From contig NZ_JAAGMG010000872.1 of NCBI RefSeq assembly GCF_010548525.1, positions 1 through 56,792 on the forward strand: a DNA stretch of 56,792 nt, given 5' to 3'. The stretch comes from Streptomyces sp. SID14478 (lineage in GTDB: Bacteria > Actinomycetota > Actinomycetes > Streptomycetales > Streptomycetaceae). The notes under the pieces are model-generated. The model did no database searches. It was given only the letters and a program-made list of their open reading frames with translations, and was not told the origin of the DNA. Made by a program: the position numbers and the translations under genes. Positions 1-8,587 of the stretch are shown here, piece by piece. Positions within the stretch are counted from its first letter, which is position 1, and each line of letters begins with the position of its first letter.

Positions 1-689
1 TCGCAGTTGGTGCCTTCCTCGGCGTAGAGGTAGGGCACGGCGTCGAGGCGGAAGCCGTCGATGCCCAGGTCGAGCCAGAAGCGCAGGGCGGCGAGGATCT
101 CTTCCTGGACGGCGGGGTTCTCGTAGTTGAGGTCGGGCTGGTGGGAGAAGAAGCGGTGCCAGAAGTACTGTTTGCGGACGGGGTCGAAGGTCCAGTTGGA
201 GGCTTCGGTGTCCACGAAGATGATGCGGGCGTCCTGGTACTGCTTGTCGTCGTCGGCCCAGACGTAGTAGTCGCCGTAGGGGCCGTCGGGGTCGGAGCGT
301 GACTGTTGGAACCACTCGTGCTGGTCACTGGTGTGGTTCATGACGAAGTCGATGATGACGCGCATGCCCCGCTGGTGCGCGGCGTCGACGAACTCGACGA
401 AGTCGGCCAGATCACCGAACTCCGGCAGTGCCGCGATGTAGTTGGCGACGTCGTAACCACCGTCGCGGAGTGGGGACTTGAAGAACGGAGGAAGCCAGAG
501 CGCGTCGACGCCGAGCCACTGGAGGTAGTCGAGCTTCGCCGTGATCCCTTTGAGGTCGCCGATGCCGTCCCCGTTGCTGTCGTAGAAGGAACGAACGAGC
601 ACCTCGTAGAAGACGGCGCGCTTGAACCACTTCGGATCACGCTGTCCGGCCGTGCTGGACGGGATCAGCACCGGTTCTTCGACAGTCAT
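1..689 (-). CDS. treS: Trehalose synthase TreS (maltose alpha-D-glucosyltransferase), N-terminal part
   Basis: Runs off the left edge, so only about 229 N-terminal residues are present. TreS interconverts trehalose and maltose and feeds maltose to maltokinase and GlgE. The sequence shows a GH13 barrel: an N-terminal strand ending DGIGDLKGI, conserved region I ([10 protein letters not shown]) and the start of region II (DGFRLDAV, with the nucleophile Asp) just before the edge. ATG at 687-689 is preceded by GGGAGATCTCCC-type purine-rich sequence. It lies 57 bases downstream of glgE on the same strand, the usual streptomycete order glgE-treS; maltokinase and glgB would be expected beyond the edge. 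Confidence 0.93.
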   Translation of the reverse strand, partial: MTVEEPVLIPSSTAGQRDPKWFKRAVFYEVLVRSFYDSNGDGIGDLKGITAKLDYLQWLGVDALWLPPFFKSPLRDGGYDVANYIAALPEFGDLADFVEFVDAAHQRGMRVIIDFVMNHTSDQHEWFQQSRSDPDGPYGDYYVWADDDKQYQDARIIFVDTEASNWTFDPVRKQYFWHRFFSHQPDLNYENPAVQEEILAALRFWLDLGIDGFRLDAVPYLYAEEGTNC

Positions 690-746
690 GGGAGATCTCC
701 CTCCGTTGCCGCGTCATGGCAGGTGTGGGCGGAGCGAACCGTTCGC

Positions 747-2723
747 TCACAGGACGGTGAAGATGTGGGCGGGGGACTCGCCCGGCACCAGACGGACGTA
801 GTTGGCGGCGCCCCAGGTGTAGGTCGCGCCGGTCAGTTCGTCCCGAAGGCGCAGGGGTGCGCCGGGGGCCAGGTTCAGGTGCTCGCAGTCGAGCCGGACC
901 GTCGCTTCCTGGGTGTGGTGCGGGTCGAGGTTCACCACGGTCAGGACGGTGTTCGCCGCTCTGCGTTTCGAGTACACGATCACCGCGTCCTGGTCGGCGT
1001 GGTGGAAGTGCACGTTGCGCAGGTGGTGCAGGGCCGGGCTGCGCCGCCTGATGGCGTTGAGCTTCGTGATCAGCGGGGCGATCGTCCGTCCCTCGCGAGC
1101 GGCTGATTCCCAGTCCCGCGGCCGCAGTTCGTACTTCTCGGAGTGCAGGTACTCTTCGCTGCCGGACGGCCGCAGCGCGGTGTTCTCGCACAGCTCGTAG
1201 CCGCTGTAGACGCCCCAGCTCGGTGACAGCGTCGCGGCCAGCACCGCACGCAGCTCGAAGGCCGGGCGGCCGCCGTTCTGCAGGAACTCGGGCAGGATGT
1301 CAGGTGTGTTCACGAAGAAGTTGGGCCGCAGCACTGCCGCCGTGTCGTGAGCCAACTCGTTGACGTAGTCGGTGAGTTCACGCTTGGTGTTGCGCCAGGT
1401 GAAGTACGTGTACGACTGCTGGAAGCCGCTGCGGGCCAGCGCGCGCATCATCGCGGGGCGGGTGAACGCCTCGGCCAGGAAGATCACGTCGGGGTCGGTG
1501 CCGTTGACGTCGGCGATGACGTGCTCCCAGAACACCACCGGTTTGGTGTGCGGGTTGTCGACGCGGAAGATGCGCACGCCGTGCGCCATCCAGTGGCGCA
1601 GGATCCGCGTCGTCTCGGCGATCAGGCCCGGCATGTCCCGGTCGAAGGCGATCGGGTAGATGTCCTGGTACTTCTTCGGCGGGTTCTCCGCGTACGCGAT
1701 CGAGCCGTCCGGGCGCTGGCGGAACCACTCCGGGTGCTTGTCGACCCACGGGTGGTCCGGCGAGCACTGCAAGGCGAAGTCCAGGGCCACTTCCAGGCCC
1801 GACTCCCGGGCCCGGGCGACGAAGGAGTCGAAGTCCTCCAGCGTCCCCAGATCGGGGTGCACCGCGTCGTGGCCGCCCTCCGGCGACCCGATCGCCCACG
1901 GCACCCCCACGTCGTGCGCACCGGCCGTCGGCGCGTTGTCCGGGCCCTTGCGGAACGTCGTCCCGATCGGGTGGATCGGCGGCAGGTACACGACGTCGAA
2001 GCCCATCTCCGCGATGGCCGGGAGCCGGCGGGCCGCCGTCCTGAAGGTCCCGCTCACCGCCGGTTTCCCCGGCTGCACCGACGCTCCTTCAGAGCGCGGA
2101 AAGAACTCGTACCAGGACCCGTACAAGGCCCTCTCGTGCTCCACCAGCAACGGCAGCACATCGCTCTGGGTCAGGCGCTCGCGCACGGGGTGGGCCTTGA
2201 GCAGCGCGCGGACCGCCGGGACGGTCGTCGCCGCAAGCCTGTCGCGGGCTTCGTGGCGGCCGTCGCACAACACGGTGAGAGCGCTCCGCAGCACAGCCTG
2301 CTGTGCGGTGCCGTCGGGCATACCGAGCAGGACCCGCTCCAGCAGGAGCGCCCCTTCCTCGAGCGTGAGATCCGTGTCCGTGCCCGCTTCCACCTTGAGC
2401 GCGGCATCCCGTTGCCATGTGGCCACGGGATCGCACCAGGCCTGGACGCAGAAGTTCCACCTGCCGACCGCGGACGGGGTGACCTGCGCGCTCCAGAGGT
2501 CCTCTCCCGGCTTCAGCTCGCGCATCGCGCGGCTGTCGACGGTGGAGCCGTCGGTCTCCCGCAGGACGGCCCGGGCCCGGACGACCGAGGATCCTTCGAC
2601 GAAGATTGTCGCCGTGACCGGGAAGGGCTCACCGACCACGGCTTTGGCCGCCCCCGGACCGCCGTCGACGCGGGGTTCCACGCCTTCGATGGAAACGGGC
2701 ACATGATGCGACACCGTCGTCAT
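747..2723 (-). CDS. glgE: Alpha-1,4-glucan:maltose-1-phosphate maltosyltransferase GlgE
   Basis: 658 residues. GlgE adds maltose from alpha-maltose-1-phosphate to growing alpha-glucan in the cytosol. An N-terminal beta-sandwich domain is followed by a GH13_3 barrel. Visible catalytic residues are the nucleophile Asp about residue 389 (FRVDNPH), the acid/base Glu about 418 (FLAEAF) and the third Asp about 475 (NTPDILPEF), each five residues earlier than I recall for S. coelicolor GlgE1. I chose ATG 2723 (MTTVSHHVPV) because AGGAGA lies 8 bases upstream; the earlier in-frame ATG at 2732 is too close to that ribosome site. It probably heads the glgE-treS operon. Confidence 0.95.
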   Translation of the reverse strand: MTTVSHHVPVSIEGVEPRVDGGPGAAKAVVGEPFPVTATIFVEGSSVVRARAVLRETDGSTVDSRAMRELKPGEDLWSAQVTPSAVGRWNFCVQAWCDPVATWQRDAALKVEAGTDTDLTLEEGALLLERVLLGMPDGTAQQAVLRSALTVLCDGRHEARDRLAATTVPAVRALLKAHPVRERLTQSDVLPLLVEHERALYGSWYEFFPRSEGASVQPGKPAVSGTFRTAARRLPAIAEMGFDVVYLPPIHPIGTTFRKGPDNAPTAGAHDVGVPWAIGSPEGGHDAVHPDLGTLEDFDSFVARARESGLEVALDFALQCSPDHPWVDKHPEWFRQRPDGSIAYAENPPKKYQDIYPIAFDRDMPGLIAETTRILRHWMAHGVRIFRVDNPHTKPVVFWEHVIADVNGTDPDVIFLAEAFTRPAMMRALARSGFQQSYTYFTWRNTKRELTDYVNELAHDTAAVLRPNFFVNTPDILPEFLQNGGRPAFELRAVLAATLSPSWGVYSGYELCENTALRPSGSEEYLHSEKYELRPRDWESAAREGRTIAPLITKLNAIRRRSPALHHLRNVHFHHADQDAVIVYSKRRAANTVLTVVNLDPHHTQEATVRLDCEHLNLAPGAPLRLRDELTGATYTWGAANYVRLVPGESPAHIFTVL

Positions 2724-2760
2724 CGGACTCATCTCCTGTGCTGGGCTCGGCAGTTGAGGA

Positions 2761-3000
2761 TCACACGGCACTGCTGGTCACGACCCGGGCGGGCCGCGGT
2801 CCGGCGCGCAGCCGGCGTTCCGCCGCCGCGGCCGCTTCCCGTCCGCAGCGTTCACCGGTTGCGGCGCACAGCGCGGCGACGGTGCTTTCGAACCGTGCGC
2901 GCACGGTCGCGTTCGTCGGAGCGGCGAGGAAACGCCGCTCCCAGTGGCGGTAGCACCGCAGGCACCGGTCGATCTCCTCACGGGTACGCAAGGCGTCCAT
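2761..3000 (-). CDS. Small DUF5133-like protein
   Basis: 79 residues, charged, with the LxxRYxxxxxR and TVAALCAATGE pattern that resembles the streptomycete DUF5133 family, whose function is unknown. It lies 37 bases upstream of glgE on the same strand and may be the first gene of that transcript. AGGAGG sits about 12 bases before ATG 3000, a slightly long spacing. A second member of the same family occurs at 37667-37885 in this window. Family assignment is from remembered sequence pattern, not a search. Confidence 0.6.
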   Translation of the reverse strand: MDALRTREEIDRCLRCYRHWERRFLAAPTNATVRARFESTVAALCAATGERCGREAAAAAERRLRAGPRPARVVTSSAV

Positions 3001-3283
3001 GGCGTCCGAGGACCTCCTGGGCTCCGCGACGCCGGGCCCGGCAGGCCCGAATACCGTGCACGGAGAGAGAGCGGCCGGTCACACGAGGCAGCTCCTCCCT
3101 CATCGTGCGCGGCGAATCGCCATCCGTCCTGTTGAGCCGAATGCCACGCGAGCGTGGTCGTGTTGCACGAATGGAGTAGCGGGGTGAAGCTGATCTGTGA
3201 CTCTCGAGCAAGCAGTGCTCACGTTCCGTGTGCACCACTCGTCGTGTCGACGGGCGTGAGCCCCGCGGTGAGGAGCAGGAACC

Positions 3284-3775
3284 ATGAACCGGACAGTGCC
3301 CCGCTACTACCACGTGGAAGTGGATGCCGAGCCGGAGCGCATCGGGCAGGTGCAGCGCATCGTCGGCGCGCACCTGCGGTACTGGGGGCTGCAGACACTG
3401 GTGACGGCCGCGACCCGGGGAGTCGGGCTGTTGATGGAGGCCAACGAGGGCAAGGGCCCCGTGACGATCGAGACGTGGTGGACCGGCCAGCACCTGATCA
3501 CCGCCGCCTCGCACCAGGACGCCGACGGAGCGCCGCGGCAGCCCGCCGCACTGACCTGCCTGAGCCGCATCGCCGCGCTCAGCGACGGCTGGGGAAGCCT
3601 GACCACGCACGCCCAGTGGATCGTCTGGTTCTCGCTGCGCAGCCGCAACAGCGTCCGCGAACCGCTGGCGCCGAAGCGACCCGCGCCGTTCGCGGGTGCC
3701 GCGCGGCAGCTTCCGCGGGCCATGGCACCGGCGAACGACATGGACGCGCCGCAGCCGGCCGGTGCGGCTTCGTGA
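3284..3775 (+). CDS. Divergent HATPase (RsbW-like) domain protein coupled to glgX
   Basis: 163 residues. The first 60 residues (YHVEVDAEPERIGQVQRIV, then AHLRYWGL) match the start of streptomycete RsbW/anti-sigma-type ATP-binding proteins. The ATP-binding N-box, normally ELLTNVxKH, is replaced by GLLMEANEGKGP, and the later G-boxes are not recognisable, so ATP binding and kinase activity look lost or altered. AGGAGCAGGAACC precedes ATG 3284. Its TGA overlaps the GTG of glgX by 4 bases (GTGA), implying translational coupling to a glycogen-debranching enzyme. Role unknown; it could be a binding partner for a sigma/anti-sigma protein rather than an enzyme. Confidence 0.65.
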   Translation: MNRTVPRYYHVEVDAEPERIGQVQRIVGAHLRYWGLQTLVTAATRGVGLLMEANEGKGPVTIETWWTGQHLITAASHQDADGAPRQPAALTCLSRIAALSDGWGSLTTHAQWIVWFSLRSRNSVREPLAPKRPAPFAGAARQLPRAMAPANDMDAPQPAGAAS

Positions 3776-5883
3776 CGACACCCGTGCGTACAGGCCGCCC
3801 CTATCCGCTGGGGGCGGCCTACGACGGTCGCGGCACGAACTTCGCCTTGTTCAGCGCCGTGGCCGAGCGGGTCGATCTGGTCCTGGTCGATCCGGACGGC
3901 ACGGAGCGCACGGTGACACTGCCCGAGGTCGACGGATTCGTCTGGCACGGCTACGTGCCGGACACCGGACCGGGACAGCGTTACGGGTTCCGGGTGCACG
4001 GCCCTTGGGAGCCGGCGTCCGGACACCGCTGCGACGCCTCGGCCTTCCTGCTCGATCCCTATGCGCGGGCGGTCCACCAACAGAGCGCGGCTGACGCCGG
4101 ATTCGCGCAGGGCCTGTGCGGAGTCGTCGTCGACCCGGCCTTCGACTGGGAGGGCGACGAGTCGCCCCGGCACTCCTACACCGACTCCGTCATCTACGAA
4201 GCCCATGTCCGCGGACTGACACGGACGCACCCGGGCGTGCCCGAGAAACTGCGCGGCACGTACGCCGGCCTGGCGAGCGAGGCGGTCCTCGAGCATCTGA
4301 CGTCCCTGAAGGTGACGGCGGTCGAGCTGATGCCGGTCCACCAGTTCGTCCAGGACGGATTTCTCCTGGACCGCGGGTTGTCCAACTATTGGGGCTACAA
4401 CACGATCGGCTTCTTCGCGCCGCACGACGCCTACGCCGCCACCGGCACGCTGGGACAGCAGGTCGACGAGTTCAAGGGCATGGTCAAGGCCCTCCACGCC
4501 GCGGGTCTCGAAGTGATCCTCGACGTGGTCTACAACCACACGGCCGAGGGGAACGAGAAGGGGCCGGTGCTCTCCTTCCGCGGCATCGACAACGCGTCGT
4601 ACTACCGGCTGTCCGACGAGGACTTCAGCCGCTACTACGACACCACGGGCACCGGGAACAGCCTGCTGATGCGGCACCCCAACGTCCTGCAGCTGATCAT
4701 GGACTCGCTGCGCTACTGGGTCACCGAGTGCCACGTCGACGGGTTCCGCTTCGACCTCGCGGCCACCCTGGCACGGCAGTTCCACGAGGTCGACCGGCTC
4801 TCCGCGTTCTTCGACCTCATTCAGCAGGACCCCGTCATCAGCCGCGTGAAGCTGATCGCCGAACCGTGGGACGTCGGTGCGGGCGGCTACCAGGTGGGCA
4901 ACTTCCCGCCGCTGTGGTCGGAGTGGAACGGCAAGTACCGCGACAGCGTGCGCGACCTCTGGTGCTCCCGAGAGCATTCACTGCCCGAGTTCGCCGCCCG
5001 CCTCACGGGCTCCGCGGACCTGTATCAGCACGACCGCCGCCGACCGCGCGCCAGCGTCAACTTCATCACCGCGCATGACGGGTTCACGCTGCGTGACCTG
5101 GTCTCGTACGACGCCAAGCACAACGACGCCAACGGCGAGAACAACGAGGACGGCGAGAGCAACAACCGGTCCTGGAACTGCGGCGTCGAAGGGCCCACCG
5201 ACGCACCCGCCGTGCGCGCGCTGCGCTCCCGGCAACAGCGCAATTTCCTGGCGACCTTGATGCTGTCGCAAGGCATTCCCATGCTGAGCCACGGCGACGA
5301 ACTCGGCCGCACCCAGAGCGGCAACAACAACGCTTACTGTCAGGACAACGAACTGGCCTGGGTCGACTGGCAGTTCGGCGAGGAGGAGTCGGCCCTGCTG
5401 GACTTCACCCGACGACTGGGCGAACTGCGCACGGCGCATCCCGTCCTGCGCCGACGCCGCTTCTTCGAAGGCGAGACGCGACGAGCGACCGGAGAACGGC
5501 CGGCGGATCTGGTGTGGATGCTGCCGGACGGCACGCAGATGACGGCCAAGGACTGGCGGTGGCCGGACGCGCATGCGCTGGCCGTCTTCCTGAACGGGGA
5601 CGCGATCACGGAACCCGACCCCCTCGGAAACCCGGTCGTGGACGACTCCTTCCTCCTGCTCTTCAACTGCTACTGGGAGGACCTGGAGTTCCGGCTGCCC
5701 GACGCGACGTTCGGAGCGTGCTGGACGACACGGGTCGACACGGCGCTGCCGACGGGCGAGCCCGAGGAGCTCGACGAGAAGGAACACAAGGCCGAGACCA
5801 CGCTGCCGGTCACCTCACGCAGCCTCATCGTGCTGTCCCGGCCACCGCTGCGCGGCCCGGAGGGAGAACGGAGTCCGGCCTGA
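3772..5883 (+). CDS. glgX: Glycogen debranching enzyme GlgX (isoamylase-type)
   Basis: 703 residues, full length for the family. It hydrolyses alpha-1,6 branches of glycogen. An N-terminal CBM48-type domain (PYPLGAAYDGRGTNFALFS) precedes a GH13_11 barrel. Region I is VILDVVYNHT; region II GFRFDLA carries the nucleophile Asp about 328; region III IAEPWD carries the acid Glu about 364; region IV ITAHDGF carries Asp about 436. The GTG start at 3772 is chosen because it overlaps the upstream stop and gives the canonical N-terminus. It is divergent from glgE/treS, so synthesis and degradation of alpha-glucan flank a shared intergenic region. Confidence 0.95.
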   Translation: MTTPVRTGRPYPLGAAYDGRGTNFALFSAVAERVDLVLVDPDGTERTVTLPEVDGFVWHGYVPDTGPGQRYGFRVHGPWEPASGHRCDASAFLLDPYARAVHQQSAADAGFAQGLCGVVVDPAFDWEGDESPRHSYTDSVIYEAHVRGLTRTHPGVPEKLRGTYAGLASEAVLEHLTSLKVTAVELMPVHQFVQDGFLLDRGLSNYWGYNTIGFFAPHDAYAATGTLGQQVDEFKGMVKALHAAGLEVILDVVYNHTAEGNEKGPVLSFRGIDNASYYRLSDEDFSRYYDTTGTGNSLLMRHPNVLQLIMDSLRYWVTECHVDGFRFDLAATLARQFHEVDRLSAFFDLIQQDPVISRVKLIAEPWDVGAGGYQVGNFPPLWSEWNGKYRDSVRDLWCSREHSLPEFAARLTGSADLYQHDRRRPRASVNFITAHDGFTLRDLVSYDAKHNDANGENNEDGESNNRSWNCGVEGPTDAPAVRALRSRQQRNFLATLMLSQGIPMLSHGDELGRTQSGNNNAYCQDNELAWVDWQFGEEESALLDFTRRLGELRTAHPVLRRRRFFEGETRRATGERPADLVWMLPDGTQMTAKDWRWPDAHALAVFLNGDAITEPDPLGNPVVDDSFLLLFNCYWEDLEFRLPDATFGACWTTRVDTALPTGEPEELDEKEHKAETTLPVTSRSLIVLSRPPLRGPEGERSPA

Positions 5884-5937
5884 GCCCGGGTGCGTAATGC
5901 GGCGATGTACCGCCGATCCGGGAGGGGAACGCGAGTG

Positions 5938-6363
5938 TCACGGGCGCCACGACGTCAGGTAGCCAGGGCGGTCCGCGTAGGGGAGGGCGAGCAGATGCAG
6001 CACTTCGCGCAGGGCGTCACGCCTGTGCACGGCGGATGCGTGCTCCACCTCCGTCATGAACAGATCGCCGCTTCCGGCGGACAATGGCACGCGACGGTTC
6101 GTGCCGTCCTCCATCTCCTGGACGGTCCGGGCGTACGCGGCGAGCACCTGCCGCTTGGCGTCGATCTCCCGCAGCGCCCGTGCCGGGGTCCCGCAGTCGC
6201 AGACAGCGCCAGGGGCATCGTGGAACATCGCCATGGTCGCCTTCACGGAGTCGAGGTCGCCCTGAAGATAGGCGTGGATGTCGCACTCAAGCGCGTGCCA
6301 ACTGCTCGCCCGCCGTGCGTCTTCGTCGAGCTGTTCACCGAGCCACTGTGCGAGATCACCCAT
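5938..6363 (-). CDS. DUF6221 family protein
   Basis: 141 residues. The pattern LxxWLGEQLDEDARRA, a CDCG motif around residue 56, REIDAKRQVL and a C-terminal LLALPYADRPGY match the actinobacterial DUF6221 family, whose function is unknown. The Cys pair and nearby His residues could bind a metal but only one clear CxC is present. GGAAC lies before ATG 6363. It is convergent with glgX and stands alone. Confidence 0.75.
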   Translation of the reverse strand: MGDLAQWLGEQLDEDARRASSWHALECDIHAYLQGDLDSVKATMAMFHDAPGAVCDCGTPARALREIDAKRQVLAAYARTVQEMEDGTNRRVPLSAGSGDLFMTEVEHASAVHRRDALREVLHLLALPYADRPGYLTSWRP

Positions 6364-6595
6364 GGCAGTTCCGTTCTTTGCGGGCGCGGGTAGCGCCGTT
6401 GGTGTCTCGGCAGAGGGCGCGGACGGCTCGCGCGTTCAGACGCGCCTCCATGCGGATCGAGCGGAAGCCCTGGGCAGGGCGTTGCGGTGCCTCTCCCCGT
6501 CGGTGGCCATGAACGGCATAGTCCCACGCGCACCGCCCGCCTTCCAGACGGACTCAGTTCGGGGGCGCGCTCTCAACTGCCGCAGCAGGGTGGGA

Positions 6596-6709
6596 CTAGC
6601 GTCGCCGGGCGATGGCGATGAGCACCACGGCGAACGCCATGATGACCACGAGCCAGCCCCACATCGGCATGTCCCGGTAGGCCAGCCTTCCGTACACAGC
6701 GATGATCAT
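6596..6709 (-). CDS. 37-residue single-pass membrane peptide
   Basis: MIIAVYGRLAYRDMPMWG followed by one hydrophobic span of about 18 residues and a terminal IARRR, a positive-inside anchor. The ribosome site is strong: GGGAGG ends 5 bases before ATG 6709. I choose this start over upstream in-frame codons because only this one has a ribosome site and the upstream residues look non-coding. I recognise no family. Could be a small regulator of a membrane partner; nothing next to it identifies one. Confidence 0.6.
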   Translation of the reverse strand: MIIAVYGRLAYRDMPMWGWLVVIMAFAVVLIAIARRR

Positions 6710-6811
6710 GGCTTCCTCCCTGCGCTCACCGCACAGGTGCCCGGCCGCGAGATCGACATGCCGTGGTGGAGTCGCGCTCATATACGGCTCCTCCGCGGGT
6801 AGCCGGTCGGC

Positions 6812-6988
6812 ATGAGGACGGTCGAGGCAACTGGCGTATGGGTCGCGGTTGGGCTGTTCTGGGGTGCCCTCGTGTGGGCGGCGACCGATCTGCCGTGGTC
6901 GGTGACCGTGGGCTCGGGAGCGGCTTGGGGCGTGGTGTCCGGGCTGGTCTTCTGCGTGTGGGTGCGCCTTCGGGCCGACCGCCGGTAG
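6812..6988 (+). CDS. 58-residue two-pass membrane protein
   Basis: Starts MRTVEATGVWVAVGLFWG, has two hydrophobic segments (about residues 9-24 and 33-51) joined by a short polar turn with DLP, and ends VRLRADRR. Codon use has the expected third-position G/C. The ribosome site is weak. Similar two-helix proteins with a GLFWGALxW start are common in streptomycetes, but I cannot name a function. It is divergent from the 37-residue peptide, 102 bases away. Confidence 0.5.
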   Translation: MRTVEATGVWVAVGLFWGALVWAATDLPWSVTVGSGAAWGVVSGLVFCVWVRLRADRR

Positions 6989-7102
6989 CGGGTGTGCCTG
7001 CTGAACTGCCCTGTTCCGCAGCTCAGTTCGGTAAGTGAGGCGGCCCCTGGACGCAGGAGTGAGCACGGCGAATGGCTGCGGCTGGCCGCTGTACCGGCGT
7101 CA

Positions 7103-7711
7103 TTACTGCGAGGGGTAGTACAGCCGCAGGAACTCCTCCATCGCCGCGTCGACCCCGGCCCGGTCGCCGGTGGCGAGCAGGTCCAGGAGCAGGCCGCGAA
7201 CGGTGGCAAGCCCCAGTCTGGCTCGGCTCGGGGCCACGGCGGGATCCGTTCCCGCGGCCACCTCGGCGGCCACGAGTGGTCCCAGCCAGTCCGTCACGAT
7301 CCTTTCGAGTACGGGTGTCGCCTCCGGCCTGCCGCGCATTCCCTGCGCACAGATCTCAAAGAAAAGGCGTTCCTGGTCTGCCAGTTGAGGGTCCGTCAAC
7401 TGTGCCCAGAGGCGACGCGAGACGTCGGCGGGAGAGAGGTCCGGATCCCATCGGAGCCGGGACAGATGATCGCGCTGGCGCTGTTCCGACGTCTTGACGA
7501 TCTCCACGAGCAACTGCTCCTTGGAGCCGAAGTGATGGATCAGCATGCGATGGCTGACGCCGATCGCGGCGCCCAGGCGGCGCAGGCTCAGGTCGCCGAT
7601 GCCGTGTGCGGCGACGTAGTCGACCGCCGCGTCGAGGAGTTGGGCCGGTCGCTCGCCGACGCCCGCGGGGGTGGTCTCGCGCGTCGGGTGCACGTCGTCT
7701 GGAGTAGCCAC
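7103..7711 (-). CDS. TetR-family transcriptional regulator
   Basis: 202 residues from a GTG at 7711. The N-terminal helix-turn-helix is clear (LLDAAVDYVAAHG, LSLRRLGAAIGVSHRML, HHFGSKEQLL). An earlier in-frame ATG at 7759 would lie inside a palindrome and is less likely. It is divergent from an SRPBCC gene, and the 46-base intergenic space holds two copies of TGTACC-N4-GGTACA, so autoregulation and repression of the SRPBCC gene are expected. Ligand unknown. Confidence 0.85.
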   Translation of the reverse strand: MATPDDVHPTRETTPAGVGERPAQLLDAAVDYVAAHGIGDLSLRRLGAAIGVSHRMLIHHFGSKEQLLVEIVKTSEQRQRDHLSRLRWDPDLSPADVSRRLWAQLTDPQLADQERLFFEICAQGMRGRPEATPVLERIVTDWLGPLVAAEVAAGTDPAVAPSRARLGLATVRGLLLDLLATGDRAGVDAAMEEFLRLYYPSQ

Positions 7712-7719
7712 CTCGCGAG

Positions 7720-7735
7720 TGTACCAAGCGGTACA
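7720..7735. promoter_or_regulatory. Operator 1, TGTACC-N4-GGTACA
   Basis: Perfect 6-4-6 inverted repeat TGTACCAAGCGGTACA, 9 bases upstream of the TetR GTG start. Same half-sites as operator 2, start to start 23 bp. Probably bound by the neighbouring TetR protein (inference). Confidence 0.75.
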
Positions 7736-7742
7736 TCCTTCA

Positions 7743-7758
7743 TGTACCGTGTGGTACA
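7743..7758. promoter_or_regulatory. Operator 2, TGTACC-N4-GGTACA, touching the SRPBCC start codon
   Basis: Perfect repeat TGTACCGTGTGGTACA whose last base is the A of the SRPBCC ATG. No ribosome site fits between it and the start, so the transcript may be leaderless, or the operator lies inside the transcribed region. Confidence 0.75.
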
Positions 7759-8222
7759 TGAAGGATGTCAGTGTGTCGATCGATGTCCCCCACGAGGCCG
7801 AGCAGGTCTACGACTTCCTCGATGTCATGGCTCACCACGAGAAGTTCACTGATCACTACCTCACCAACTGGCGCTGCAGCGGCCCTGATCGCGGCATCGG
7901 TGCCGCTGCCACGGTCACCGCCGCGTTGGGTGGCACCAAGACCGACGTCGCGATCGAGGTCGTCGAGGCCGAGGCGCCGCATCGCCTGGTCGAGCGCAAC
8001 GTCAGCGCGGGCGGCCGGCGTCTGGCACACGGCACCTATGTCGTCGACCGCTTGCGCGGCGGAGGCAGCCGCGTCTCGTTCACGTACGCCTGGGAGCTGG
8101 CCCCGTTCGCCGATCGGCTCCTGGCCCCCGTCGTCCGGGCCACGATGCGACGTGCCAACCGCAGGGTGTTGACGAGACTGGCGGCCGAGTTGGCCCGGTC
8201 CGAACACCCCCTCCCACCGTGA
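7758..8222 (+). CDS. SRPBCC (START/polyketide-cyclase-like) family protein
   Basis: 154 residues. An N-terminal beta strand (VSVSIDVPHEAEQVYDFL), a central GIGAAATVTA segment, RLVERN and a C-terminal amphipathic helix with many Arg fit the SRPBCC ligand-binding fold used for hydrophobic small molecules. Specificity cannot be read from sequence. The ATG at 7758 overlaps an operator of the divergent TetR gene, so expression is probably derepressed by the TetR ligand. Confidence 0.75.
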   Translation: MKDVSVSIDVPHEAEQVYDFLDVMAHHEKFTDHYLTNWRCSGPDRGIGAAATVTAALGGTKTDVAIEVVEAEAPHRLVERNVSAGGRRLAHGTYVVDRLRGGGSRVSFTYAWELAPFADRLLAPVVRATMRRANRRVLTRLAAELARSEHPLPP

Positions 8223-8374
8223 GCCGAGAAGGGATCGTCGGGGCGAGGCGGCGTGATGGAGGGGCGGGTGTGGTCACGGGAGTTGACGCCGGACCGGGTT
8301 GTCTCCGAGAGCCCCTTGGCTCGCCTCCATCGGGTTGGTCATCCCGGTCAGCCATTCTGTGGAAGGCTCACGGC

Positions 8375-8587
8375 ATGGACAGTGCCAAACTCGAACTCGC
8401 CGCCATCCGCTACCGCGAAGCCGAAGCGGCCCTCGACGCCGCCCGCGCCGACGTCCAAGCCGAGGCGCTCGCCTTCCTGCGCGACACCGACGAGAGCGGG
8501 GCGCAAGCGGAGGTGGCACGGATTACCGGCTGGACCGGAACGCATTTGCGCCGACTGGCCAAGAAGGCTGAGGAGGCTGCCCCTTGA
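8375..8587 (+). CDS. Small HTH-like hypothetical protein
   Basis: 70 residues. An Ala/Glu-rich helix (LELAAIRYREAEAALDAAR) is followed by a short helix-turn-helix-like end (QAEVARITGWTGTHLRRLAKK). ATG 8375 has GGAAGG 8 bases upstream. It overlaps the next gene by 4 bases. The two are probably one transcript. No function recognised; a small DNA-binding protein is possible. Confidence 0.65.
   Translation: MDSAKLELAAIRYREAEAALDAARADVQAEALAFLRDTDESGAQAEVARITGWTGTHLRRLAKKAEEAAP

Noticed and set aside
1347..3179. Plus-strand open frame of about 610 codons opposite glgE
   Set aside because: Shadow of glgE; Arg/His-rich with no recognisable domain.
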